The notes below the pieces were generated by a model. The model ran no database searches. It worked only from the letters and a program-made list of their open reading frames with translations, and was not told the DNA's origin. Below, one piece after another: positions 42,708-50,598 of a stretch of 64,000 nt of DNA; positions within the stretch are counted from its first letter, which is position 1, and each line of letters starts with the position of its first letter. This DNA comes from Pontibacter aydingkolensis (GTDB taxonomy: Bacteria; Bacteroidota; Bacteroidia; Cytophagales; Hymenobacteraceae): NCBI RefSeq assembly GCF_019443125.1, contig NZ_JAHYXK010000002.1, forward strand, positions 1 to 64,000, written 5' to 3'. The position numbers and the translations under genes are program-made.

Positions 42708-43331
42708 ATGCGCTACCGTTTTATACTTCCCGCTTTTTTAGCCGGGCTTACATTGTTAACAGGCTGCAGTTCCGATAAACAAACTGAGACAGACACGCCG
42801 GAATCAGCAGACACAACCACAACGGCTCAGCCTGCTCCAGCTGGCGACAATGAAGTTAGTTACGAAGAGCAGATACTGGACCGTGGCATGCGCTTTAACA
42901 TACGCACTACCGGCACTGGCTCGCAGCGCAGCCTTTCTATAACCGTGGAGCGCGAAGGGCAACCTACTACCCGAATTGATGAGGCCATAGAAGGCACCGT
43001 AACCCAAAGCGTAGTTACCGACCTCAACGACAATACCAAGCCCGAACTGCTGGTGTTTGTGAGCGGCAGCGGCACCGGAAGCTATGGCAAAGTATACGGC
43101 TACGAGTTTGAGCGTGAATACTGGGGTGAACTTACTATGCCGCCCCTTACCCCGCAACTGGAAAAAGACTACATGGGCCACGATGAATTTAAAGTAGTGA
43201 ATGACCGCCTGGTGCGTACCTTCCCCATTTACCTCGAAACCGACCCCAACTGTTGCCCTACAGGCGGCACCCGTACCATTATCTATACTTTGGATAACGC
43301 TTTGAATTTACTGGTGGAGAAGGTGGAGTAG
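42708..43331 (+). CDS. Lipoprotein, possibly PliI-family lysozyme inhibitor
   Basis: 207 residues. Signal and lipobox TLLTGCSSDK (Cys20), a Thr/Pro/Ala-rich linker, then a beta-rich domain with RSLSITVEREGQPTT, DLNDNTKPELLVFVSGSGTG and SYGKVYGYEFE. The pattern DLNxDxxPELxVxVxSxGxGSYG recalls the periplasmic inhibitor of I-type lysozyme (PliI) family. If right, it would protect the wall against invertebrate lysozyme. The assignment is from memory and moderate; the C-terminal CC pair in DPNCCPTGG is distinctive. Confidence 0.7.
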   Translation: MRYRFILPAFLAGLTLLTGCSSDKQTETDTPESADTTTTAQPAPAGDNEVSYEEQILDRGMRFNIRTTGTGSQRSLSITVEREGQPTTRIDEAIEGTVTQSVVTDLNDNTKPELLVFVSGSGTGSYGKVYGYEFEREYWGELTMPPLTPQLEKDYMGHDEFKVVNDRLVRTFPIYLETDPNCCPTGGTRTIIYTLDNALNLLVEKVE

Positions 43332-43363
43332 TTGTTGATTGCTTTCGTAGTACCTGGTCCAAC

Positions 43364-43416
43364 CACCCCTGCTGTAATACCTCACCCCAGCCCTCTCCTA
43401 AAAACAGGAGAGGGAG
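43364..43416. repeat. C-rich dispersed repeat with hairpin (copy 4)
   Basis: CACCCCAGCCCTCTCCT followed by AGGAGAGGG; CCCTCTCCT/AGGAGAGGG pair across a short A-rich loop. Confidence 0.65.
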
Positions 43417-43468
43417 CTTATACTTATTGCTTCTTCTATCAACATAATAGTTTAAGCCATTCCTCTTT

Positions 43469-43510
43469 GTCATCTTGTAAAGATCTTGGTAGAAGGGAGG
43501 TTAAGCAATA
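43469..43510. repeat. Dispersed repeat TGTCATCyTGyAArGAyCTTGGT
   Basis: TGTCATCTTGTAAAGATCTTGG...GGGAGGTTAAGC is a near copy of TGTCATCCTGCAAGGACCTTGG...GGGAGGATAGC in the interior of MITE copy 1 (14094-14132), here outside a MITE. Confidence 0.7.
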
Positions 43511-43565
43511 ACTACAAAGTATAGGGGTAAGCAGTAGCAACATCAGAAGATTCCCCTCTTGAGAG

Positions 43566-43728
43566 TAGGGCCGTTTCATTCTGGAAAATACTATACTTAT
43601 GGCGCGAGCGTCCTCGCTCGTGACCAGATATAGTTGGGCCTCTGGCCCAGTTGAGTTGCAAACTCAACACCATTGTAAGCCACAAGTTGAAAACTTGCGG
43701 CAGATGTATAGAGAATGAAACGACCCTA
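43566..43728. mobile_element. MITE copy 2 (163 bp, 17-bp TIRs, 10-bp target duplication)
   Basis: The ends TAGGGCCGTTTCATTCT (43566-43582) and AGAATGAAACGACCCTA (43712-43728) are inverse with one mismatch. Exact 10-bp direct repeats CTCTTGAGAG flank it (43556-43565, 43729-43738). The interior differs from copy 1 and holds four small hairpins: CGAGCG/CGCTCG, TGGGCC/GGCCCA, GTTGAGTT/AAACTCAAC and CAAGTT/AACTTG. The insertion splits a C-rich dispersed repeat. Confidence 0.88.
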
Positions 43729-43738
43729 CTCTTGAGAG

Positions 43739-43986
43739 GGGTTGGGGTGTGTTTTTATACTTTGCTGGCTTTCAAAAGAAACCTATCAGGGAAGTAGAAT
43801 GGGTAAGAAAATGCTTCCCTCCTTGGTTAAGTCTCAGATCCTGGACTTGTTTCGGGAGAGGAGTGGTTGGTCACGGAGCTGTGTAGGAACAATTAACAAC
43901 AAGTATATCTTCCCTTATGCTGCTCCATTAATCTGAGAAAAGCGTAAATTGACTTATTAAGCCCACCAATTATACTTTATACTTTT
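43739..43986. other. Short intergenic region, no credible gene
   Basis: It starts with the second half of the split C-rich repeat. A 64-codon frame at 43742-43936 overlaps it and shows no recognised features; the portion from ATG 43801 could be a decayed fragment. Two TATACTT copies sit just before the bstA-like gene. Confidence 0.4.
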
Positions 43987-44577
43987 ATGTCAGAAGAAGA
44001 ACTTGAACTGCTGCGCTACCCCCTCGGGAAGTACGACCCGGCTAAATACGGAACTGATCAGCACCAGGTGGAGCAGCATATACTGGCCATTGCCCAGCTG
44101 CCAGGCAAAGTACGCAACGCTGTAAAGGACCTCACACCGGAACAGCTGGATACCCCCTACCGCCCCGAGGGCTGGACACTCAGGCAACTGATTCATCATA
44201 TCCCCGACAGCCATATGAACGGTTACATCAGGCAAAAGCTTGCCCTCACCGAGGACGTGCCCACTATCCGTACATACCACGAGGCAGAGTGGGCCATGCT
44301 ACCCGATAGCTCCCTGGCCAACCCGGAAATTTCGCTTACTTTGCTGGAAGCCCTTCACCAGCGCTGGGTGGTATTGCTTAAATGCCTTACGCCAGAGCAA
44401 TTAAACCGCAGGCTGATACACCCTGAAACAGGTGAGTGCACGATACAGCAACACATCGGGCTTTATGCCTGGCACGGTGAGCACCACCTGGCTCATATTA
44501 CAGGGTTGACTATACGTGAGGGCTGGGCAAAAGAGGCACCCAGTTTAAGTATAAATACACCTGCTGAAACCAGTTAA
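43987..44577 (+). CDS. YfiT/BstA-like DinB-superfamily protein
   Basis: 196 residues. The N-terminus LRYPLGKYDPAKYGTDQHQV is the hallmark of the YfiT group, followed by a DinB four-helix bundle with three metal-binding His positions: GWTLRQLIHHIPDSH (early), and YAWHGEHHLAHI (late, HxxxHxxH-type). Members are metal-dependent and the Bacillus protein acts as a bacillithiol S-transferase. Bacteroidetes are known to make bacillithiol, so a detoxification role is plausible but not shown here. Confidence 0.88.
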   Translation: MSEEELELLRYPLGKYDPAKYGTDQHQVEQHILAIAQLPGKVRNAVKDLTPEQLDTPYRPEGWTLRQLIHHIPDSHMNGYIRQKLALTEDVPTIRTYHEAEWAMLPDSSLANPEISLTLLEALHQRWVVLLKCLTPEQLNRRLIHPETGECTIQQHIGLYAWHGEHHLAHITGLTIREGWAKEAPSLSINTPAETS

Positions 44578-44584
44578 ATATAAT

Positions 44585-45499
44585 TCAGGCTCCCACTATA
44601 GCTTTAACTGCTTTATCTGGCGGAGTAGGCAGTTGGCCAAAGCGCTGTTCATACTTACTGCTGTCAAATATATAATCGCGGTCGTATTGGTAGAGCATTT
44701 CTTTGAACTCACGCATAATGGGCATAAACAGGCCCAGTACAGGCACCATCCACTTTGGCAGCACCATTAGCTTTGGCTCTGTGCGTAGCTCCTTGGCAAA
44801 CAGGCTTACCCAGTCTTTAGCGGTGAGGCGGGCACTACTAGTTGGTATGTGCCATACCTGGTTGTAAGCCTCGGGGGTGTTACCCAGCAGCGCCGTTGCT
44901 TTGGCAGCGTCCGGGGTATAAGTAAAAGTATGTGCTTTAGAGGCATCAGCAAACCACATGGCTTTTTTACCTTTCTTTAAGTTTTCGTACACGGCCGAGT
45001 AAAGCAGGCTGTTTTTAGTTGGTCCGATAAAGTCGGCGGATCGGGCAATTAAAGCCTCCAGTTTTCCTGCTTTCACCTCTTCTAACAGCATGTTAGCTAT
45101 CTGTTCCCGTACTTTGCCCTTCTTGCTGATAGGGTTGACGGGTGTTTCTTCTGTCATGTGGTGCAGGTGGTCCGGATCGTACATGTACATGTTATCAAAG
45201 AACACCAGTTTTGCTTTGTGCGCGATGCAGGCATTAAGCACATTACGCATAAGCTGTGGCCACTCTTTCTCCCATACGTTGGCCTTATACTCCAGCCCTG
45301 CCACCAGGTACACCACTTCTGAGCCTTCTACTGCGCTGTATACCTGCTCTGCATTGGCCAGGTCGGCAGTAAAGAGTTCGTCTGTCGGGTTCACTTTTTC
45401 TGGCTTGCGGCTTACCAACCTGATCTTATCGGTATAATTTGGAAGCTCTTTGGCAAGCTCAACACCAATAGCTCCGCCTGCGCCTAGTATGGTTTGCAT
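44585..45499 (-). CDS. NAD-dependent epimerase/dehydratase family protein
   Basis: 304 residues of an extended SDR. The N-terminal nucleotide-binding turn is LGAGGAIGVELAKEL (GxxGxxG), followed by AEQVYSAVEGSEVVYLVAGL and FFDNMYMYDP. The usual catalytic Tyr-x-x-x-Lys is not obvious at the expected site (KKGKVREQIANML), so it may be an atypical SDR with a binding or reductase role. The gene is convergent with the YfiT-like gene, 7 bp apart. Confidence 0.85.
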   Translation of the reverse strand: MQTILGAGGAIGVELAKELPNYTDKIRLVSRKPEKVNPTDELFTADLANAEQVYSAVEGSEVVYLVAGLEYKANVWEKEWPQLMRNVLNACIAHKAKLVFFDNMYMYDPDHLHHMTEETPVNPISKKGKVREQIANMLLEEVKAGKLEALIARSADFIGPTKNSLLYSAVYENLKKGKKAMWFADASKAHTFTYTPDAAKATALLGNTPEAYNQVWHIPTSSARLTAKDWVSLFAKELRTEPKLMVLPKWMVPVLGLFMPIMREFKEMLYQYDRDYIFDSSKYEQRFGQLPTPPDKAVKAIVGA

Positions 45500-45534
45500 G
45501 TGTTTTATTTGTGATTAGATAACATGTATATTCG

Positions 45535-46038
45535 CTACTTTTCTGCCCTTTTTGGCTTTAGCAGCTGCTGCTTTTCATCGTACAGGCCAATAAGTATACT
45601 ATTGCCTTTTTCATCAACTCTTAATCCGCCATACTTTGCCTGCTCAAAGGTTTTAGCCTGCCCCTCTTCAAAAAAGTATGACTCTGCACCCAGGTTAATG
45701 GTCCAGTCGGTTTTGCTATACTTTAGCAGTTGCTCCTTTGGGCTAAGCGGCTGCTCCTTCTTCTGGAAACGCACCAGCTCCGCCACATTATATTGCCCCA
45801 GTTTTAGCACCGCATAACCTTTCTGATCTAAGCTATCGAACAGTTCGGGCCTGCTAATGGCATAACTCAGGCGCATGTAATCGCCCTGCATTAAAGAGCG
45901 CGGGTCTACGGGAGCCAGTTCCAGCAGCACCAATTCTCCGTTCTCCAGAATCTCCTCCTTCTCCGTAACCGACCAGTTAAACAGCGCCAGCACTAGCACC
46001 AGGTTAACAAATATGATAACGCCTTTTTTAGTCAGCAT
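45535..46038 (-). CDS. GDYXXLXY domain protein
   Basis: 167 residues. One N-terminal membrane helix (about 6-24), then a periplasmic domain containing the name-giving motif in MQGDYMRLSYAI and a C-terminal part FFEEGQAKTFEQAKYGGLRV. Together with the two upstream genes it forms the widespread DUF2157/DUF4401/GDYXXLXY set. It overlaps the DUF4401 gene by 11 bp, implying coupled translation. The biochemical role of the set is unknown. Confidence 0.92.
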   Translation of the reverse strand: MLTKKGVIIFVNLVLVLALFNWSVTEKEEILENGELVLLELAPVDPRSLMQGDYMRLSYAISRPELFDSLDQKGYAVLKLGQYNVAELVRFQKKEQPLSPKEQLLKYSKTDWTINLGAESYFFEEGQAKTFEQAKYGGLRVDEKGNSILIGLYDEKQQLLKPKRAEK

Positions 46039-47107
46039 AGCTTTTCAGAAGTTTGCTGAGTAAAACAAAACCACCCAGGAATAGCAAACCACTCGCCACC
46101 AGCACCCCCGATTTGGCAAGCAGTGTCATGTTAAGGTCGTAGTAGTAAAGTATAACAAAGTATACCAGTGCCAGCAGTCCAACCCAAAAACCAGGCTTGT
46201 AGCCAATGTAAAAACTGGAGAGAAGTATAAGCAATGCCCCCGGCACAGAAGGTGTAAATATGATTGGAGCCAAAAGTAAAATGCAGCAAGTACAAAATAC
46301 AGCCTGCGTTTTGGTTCTGGTAATGGCCGCATCCCGCATGATTTTATACATCAGAAACAAAAGGCATCCGATCAAAAACAGGCCGGGTATCCAGAAATGC
46401 GTAATGGTTGTTTCCAGAAACTTCTGATGCACAAACATTGCCAGGGTAATAACCAGAGAGAATATAATCCCCATCCGTACGGGCCTATACTTTTTGTTAA
46501 GCTTCGGAGATGCCGCAATAAGCTTTGCCTCGTTCAGGCTCATGTAAGTAAGTATAACTGCCAGCAGTATAACAAGCCCATGCGAAATGTTGTATACTTT
46601 GTGGTTCAGGATGAGGGTCATAAAGCTGCCGCTAGCTACAAGCACCGCTAAAAACACACCGATCGCACTCTCAGAGAAAACCATCACCAGCAAAGCCACG
46701 AGAATCAATACTCCCGCCACAGCTGAAGTACTATCTGTTAACTGCCCTACTCCTATTGCCAAAAGCAGGTACCCGATAATGTTCAGCGAAACGCCAACAG
46801 CGTCTGCCATGGCCTCTTTGTTCGTATGGATAAGCCACTCTGCCCCTATAAAAAGCAGTGCACCTACCACTACCATACTCACAGGAGAGTCGTAAAGGCC
46901 GGTTGCTGCCAGAAAACCCAGAAACGTAGATGCACCTAAAAGCCCGCCCAATATAGTAAGCACTTTGATGGCTAGCCCCGAAACCGTGAAGGCACCTTGC
47001 TCCCCTTCCCGCGCTATGCTGGCCTGGTCGTAAATAAAGTTATCGCCTTGTTCCTGCGCTATTTCGTGCAGTAGTGTGTCCAGATTTTGGACCTCAGAAT
47101 TTGCCAT
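46028..47107 (-). CDS. DUF4401 multi-pass membrane protein
   Basis: 359 residues with about ten hydrophobic helices after a soluble N-terminal 45 residues (LDTLLHEIAQEQGDNFIYD). The helix series (VLTILGGLLGASTFLGFL, LNIIGYLLLAIGVGQL, GVFLAVLVASGSFMTLIL) and position between a DUF2157 and a GDYXXLXY gene identify it. It overlaps the former by 14 bp and the latter by 11 bp. Its role is unknown. Confidence 0.9.
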   Translation of the reverse strand: MANSEVQNLDTLLHEIAQEQGDNFIYDQASIAREGEQGAFTVSGLAIKVLTILGGLLGASTFLGFLAATGLYDSPVSMVVVGALLFIGAEWLIHTNKEAMADAVGVSLNIIGYLLLAIGVGQLTDSTSAVAGVLILVALLVMVFSESAIGVFLAVLVASGSFMTLILNHKVYNISHGLVILLAVILTYMSLNEAKLIAASPKLNKKYRPVRMGIIFSLVITLAMFVHQKFLETTITHFWIPGLFLIGCLLFLMYKIMRDAAITRTKTQAVFCTCCILLLAPIIFTPSVPGALLILLSSFYIGYKPGFWVGLLALVYFVILYYYDLNMTLLAKSGVLVASGLLFLGGFVLLSKLLKSYAD

Positions 47108-48062
47108 GCCATTGCCGGTTTAGTTTGCTCAGGTATTGGATAAGAAGTGTGATGCTGCCCATTACAAACAGCGTGGCAAGCAGCAGCATAAACTCCTGCA
47201 GGTGTTCGCCCAGCCTGATAATGAGTGCAGTTGCAACGGAGATAGCACTGAAGGGAATAGCAGAGAGGTAAAAAAGATCTCTTGACCTGAGGCCATACCA
47301 GATAGCGGCGCCATACACACCCAAACCAAGTATAAAAGACAGACCATTATCGCTGCTCCAACCAGTGAATATGACAGAGATCATACTTATTGTTACAGCT
47401 GCAATGGCTGCCAGCCCCACAATTCTCGGAAACCACCTGTGCTGTATATTAATCCGGCCTTTAGCAGCCAACACCTCCCATATTACTACTGCCGTAACGT
47501 TAAGTATAAACAGTATATCCAGCATCACGGCAAAAGACCAGTGAGTAGCTACCTGCTGGGTGTAAAGTATAACTGTGGTGTTTAGCAGCGCCAGAAAGAT
47601 AAACCAGAGCGGCTGAAAGTTTGCCACCAGCACCCAAAGCACTACAAAGTATGTCCATCCGAAAAAGAAGTCGAAGGCGTTGGCTCCGGTTTGGTAGATT
47701 TGGCCGAACACAGCAAACAGCACTCCCACCAGCACTGTGCTTGCCGTTAGCAGTACATTTTTTACAGCTGCGTTGCCTTTCCAGAAAATCGCCGCAGCGG
47801 TGGTAGCTGCCAATAGCAACTCTATCAGCCCCAGCTTTAAAAACTTATGCATATCTGCCCAGTTGTAGGCAAAAAAGAAAATGATGCCGGCCAATGTAAA
47901 ACTGGCGCCAGTGCCCAGCAGGAACAACCGCAGAAAAGCGGCCCAGTCGCGGGGAGTGGCGTATACTTTTGCGTTACGGAACCTGGCATTTATACCTTCC
48001 GGTTGCCAGTTGCTATGCCGGGCAATGGTATAGATAAGCTCACGAGTAATGTTGCTCTTCAT
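47094..48062 (-). CDS. DUF2157 multi-pass membrane protein
   Basis: 322 residues. A soluble N-terminal region of about 50 residues (TRELIYTIARHSNWQPEGIN), then ten hydrophobic segments starting LRLFLLGTGASFTLAGIIFF with FAYNWADMHKFLKLGLIE, the motif that marks DUF2157. First gene of a three-gene operon in which every junction overlaps. Such a fixed trio suggests one membrane complex; function unknown. Confidence 0.9.
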   Translation of the reverse strand: MKSNITRELIYTIARHSNWQPEGINARFRNAKVYATPRDWAAFLRLFLLGTGASFTLAGIIFFFAYNWADMHKFLKLGLIELLLAATTAAAIFWKGNAAVKNVLLTASTVLVGVLFAVFGQIYQTGANAFDFFFGWTYFVVLWVLVANFQPLWFIFLALLNTTVILYTQQVATHWSFAVMLDILFILNVTAVVIWEVLAAKGRINIQHRWFPRIVGLAAIAAVTISMISVIFTGWSSDNGLSFILGLGVYGAAIWYGLRSRDLFYLSAIPFSAISVATALIIRLGEHLQEFMLLLATLFVMGSITLLIQYLSKLNRQWHGKF

Positions 48063-48285
48063 AGTTTCAGGTTTGCTTATAGTAAGTTACGCAAGCTACA
48101 CTGGATTAGCAATGGATAGGAAGCCGCAATGCTTTGCCGGCTTGTATCTAAATGGTAAAAGCTCGTGTAAAGTATAAAACTCCTGTAAGCCACAAATACG
48201 TCTACATGATACTCAAATAATTACAGACAACAACCCCAGCCTCATCAAGCACTTACCTATACTTGCTTTGAGCTTACTTCTGTTC

Positions 48286-49674
48286 TTACTTCCTGAAACT
48301 GACAACGGCCTGTTCTGCCATAAACTTTCTGGGTTCTAAGCTTAACCCATACTTTTGCTGTAAATCGGCGCGTAGCTGCTTAAAACCGTTTTTTGCAAGT
48401 TTAAAATTATACTTTCCTGGCTTTGCTGTCTTATCGGTCAGGTGTAAGTAAAACTCATCTTTAACAGTAAGCAGCAGTTGCTCTACCGTCGCATTCTCCA
48501 TGGTTATCTCTACCGGGGTTACAGTTGACCTATACAGCCCGGTATCCGCAGCTATGTGCTGTGCAAGTACAGTGGTGTTTTCAAGCTCAACATCCCACAT
48601 ATCCTGCTCCAGGTCAAGGGTAGTAACATCAAATTTGTAAAGCTTCTGCAAATTGGCAAGTACAGAATCCCTGTTCTGGGCTAGGTTTCCGGTATGGCTG
48701 ACATAACGCAGGTTAATGGTTTTGCCCAGGCTCTTGTTACTTTCAAACTGAGTGCTAGTTCTCTCCTTTTGCAGCAGGCTCACGATCACGTCATTTAACT
48801 TTATGTTCTCAAAAACAATGGAGTCGTGGCCAACATGGCTCAGGCTAGATGCAGTTGGCTCCTTAAGTATGTGCTCTTCTATTTTTAAAGTATAGTTCTC
48901 GTTGCTGATGTTAAGCTTCTCCTCTAAAGTGCCCATAAAAAACAGAGCCAGTGTTAAGAAAAAAGCATTGTGCGCAGCATGCAGAAAAAAGCCCCAAAAG
49001 AAACCATGCTTTACACGCATGTAGCCCAGTATCAGGCCTGCCCATATCTGCGGAGCAACAATTACAGGTACAAGCAGAACTGCCGCCGAGGCATAGTTAA
49101 AGTCGTTAAAATTAGTGATGTGTATCAGGCCGAAAAGCAAGGCTACAGTGTAAAACACGATCCTGTACTTGCGGGGCCATACCTGCTCCAGGTAATCGCC
49201 AATAGCATCAGCATTAAGCAGGTATAAAACCATAAGTACACCAAGCGCTACCAGCACTCCTAAAGCCCAGAGCAGGGGCAGCAGGTAAAAGGCAAAACCT
49301 GTGGCTGTCAGCAGCATTATGGCAAACGGAACGGCAAAGTAACCTCGCCTGAACCGCAGTCCAAAACGGAAAACCAGTTCTTCCAGCAGCGGTATGGCAA
49401 TTACCCCTAACACCATAAACCCCCAGAGAGGCATATGGCGCATCATCTCTGCAACAGCATGGCTTTCGCTGTTGTACCAGCCTAAAGCCTCAATGCCCCT
49501 TAACACCCCTATCAGGAAAATACTAAGTATAACATCCAGGAGCAGTACCAGCAAAAGCACACGCAGCTTACCCAAAGCGCTGAAGCCTGTATCAGGAGCA
49601 TCAACAGGGTTTTTAATAAAATGCCATAGGTCAGATGAGGTTTGCCTAAAAGAGCTTGATAGGGTATTAAGCAT
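48286..49674 (-). CDS. CPBP intramembrane protease fused to a C-terminal soluble domain
   Basis: The frame is open to 49698, but ATG 49674 (MLNTLSSSFRQTSS) fits better. About 462 residues. The N-terminal half has about eight helices with CPBP motifs: PLLEELVFRFGLRF (EExxxR), FGLIHITNF and FLHAAHNAFF, whose Glu and His form the glutamic protease site. The C-terminal 190 residues are soluble and look like two related modules (ENIKLNDVIVSLLQ, ENATVEQLLLTV), reminiscent of DUF3738/secretin-STN-like folds. That fusion is unusual and unexplained. Confidence 0.85.
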   Translation of the reverse strand: MLNTLSSSFRQTSSDLWHFIKNPVDAPDTGFSALGKLRVLLLVLLLDVILSIFLIGVLRGIEALGWYNSESHAVAEMMRHMPLWGFMVLGVIAIPLLEELVFRFGLRFRRGYFAVPFAIMLLTATGFAFYLLPLLWALGVLVALGVLMVLYLLNADAIGDYLEQVWPRKYRIVFYTVALLFGLIHITNFNDFNYASAAVLLVPVIVAPQIWAGLILGYMRVKHGFFWGFFLHAAHNAFFLTLALFFMGTLEEKLNISNENYTLKIEEHILKEPTASSLSHVGHDSIVFENIKLNDVIVSLLQKERTSTQFESNKSLGKTINLRYVSHTGNLAQNRDSVLANLQKLYKFDVTTLDLEQDMWDVELENTTVLAQHIAADTGLYRSTVTPVEITMENATVEQLLLTVKDEFYLHLTDKTAKPGKYNFKLAKNGFKQLRADLQQKYGLSLEPRKFMAEQAVVSFRK

Positions 49675-49754
49675 GTTTTCGGAGTGAGAGTTAAACAAGT
49701 ATAAAAAGTATAGCTTCTAATATAGGGAAATCATTATACAATATGGCATTTCCA

Positions 49755-49793
49755 CAAAAAAAGCGGCAGCTGCTCTTAAGCAACTGCCGCTTT
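49755..49793 (-). terminator. Terminator of the DUF2911 gene
   Basis: AAAGCGGCAG pairs with CTGCCGCTTT, with TGC/GCA extending towards the loop. On the minus strand the stem is followed by a run of seven T, 21 bp after the DUF2911 stop. Confidence 0.88.
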
Positions 49794-49813
49794 ACTTACT
49801 ACTTGTACTTAGT

Positions 49814-50341
49814 TTATTTCTTTGCCGATACCTTTACCGGTACTTCCATATTTTCCCAGCTCAATAGCAATCCGTCTTTTGTTACGTCATACTTCAGGCG
49901 CTCATTCATACTTTTAGCTTTGCGCGGAGTTACATCAACACGTAGAGCATCCTGCTTTTCGTCATACTGCGTTCCCCATTGCTTTGCTGTTTTGTTAAAG
50001 ATAACGGTCCATTTGTCTTCGCCGGGTATTGTATAAAAACTGTAGGTACCAGCTGCCAATGGTTTTCCTTCTATCATCACATCTTTATCGAATGTAACAG
50101 TGGTAGCCTCGTTTGCACCGGAACGCCATACTTTGCCATAAGGCACCAGTTCGCCCCACACGGTGCGGCCTTTAACAGCCGGGCTACTATAGTTTACTGT
50201 AACGTTGGCATTGCCTATTTTACCTTCTGCACTGGCAGCAGGGCTTGCCTTTGGCTTTGCATCCTGAGCCCAGGCAGTTGCTGAAAATAATACGGCAATA
50301 AGCAGCATTGCCAGCGAGGTTAATTTTCTTGTGTTCTTCAT
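49814..50341 (-). CDS. DUF2911 family secreted protein
   Basis: 175 residues. Signal peptide 1-25 (ends AWAQ). The DUF2911 domain fills the rest: ANVTVNYSSPAVKGRTVWGE, LVPYGKVWRSGANEATTVTF, AGTYSFYTIPGEDKWTVIFN. The conserved pattern YSSPxxxGRxIWGxLVPYGxVWRxGANEAT is diagnostic. Members are secreted beta-sandwich proteins of unknown function, very common in Bacteroidetes. Monocistronic, with its own terminator. Confidence 0.93.
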   Translation of the reverse strand: MKNTRKLTSLAMLLIAVLFSATAWAQDAKPKASPAASAEGKIGNANVTVNYSSPAVKGRTVWGELVPYGKVWRSGANEATTVTFDKDVMIEGKPLAAGTYSFYTIPGEDKWTVIFNKTAKQWGTQYDEKQDALRVDVTPRKAKSMNERLKYDVTKDGLLLSWENMEVPVKVSAKK

Positions 50342-50598
50342 AGTATCTATTTTTTATAGCTGAAAGATAATATTTTTTAATCAAAAAGTATAGTTACGGA
50401 GTTAACGTAAGACTGGGCTACTGTAGTATCAGGCAGCCGGGTAATGTTTGGTATGCAGTTTATACTTCCGGAGCAACAGCTTAATTAAGCATTTGTTCTG
50501 CAAAGGCGATGTTTTACGTATAGCACGATTACAGCTATGGCAGAAGCATATTCTACCGATTTAATGACACCAACTGACACTACAAACTTGCGACGTGT

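Noticed and set aside
43742-43936. 64-codon ORF after MITE copy 2
   Set aside because: It begins inside a dispersed repeat and shows no domain or conserved motif.
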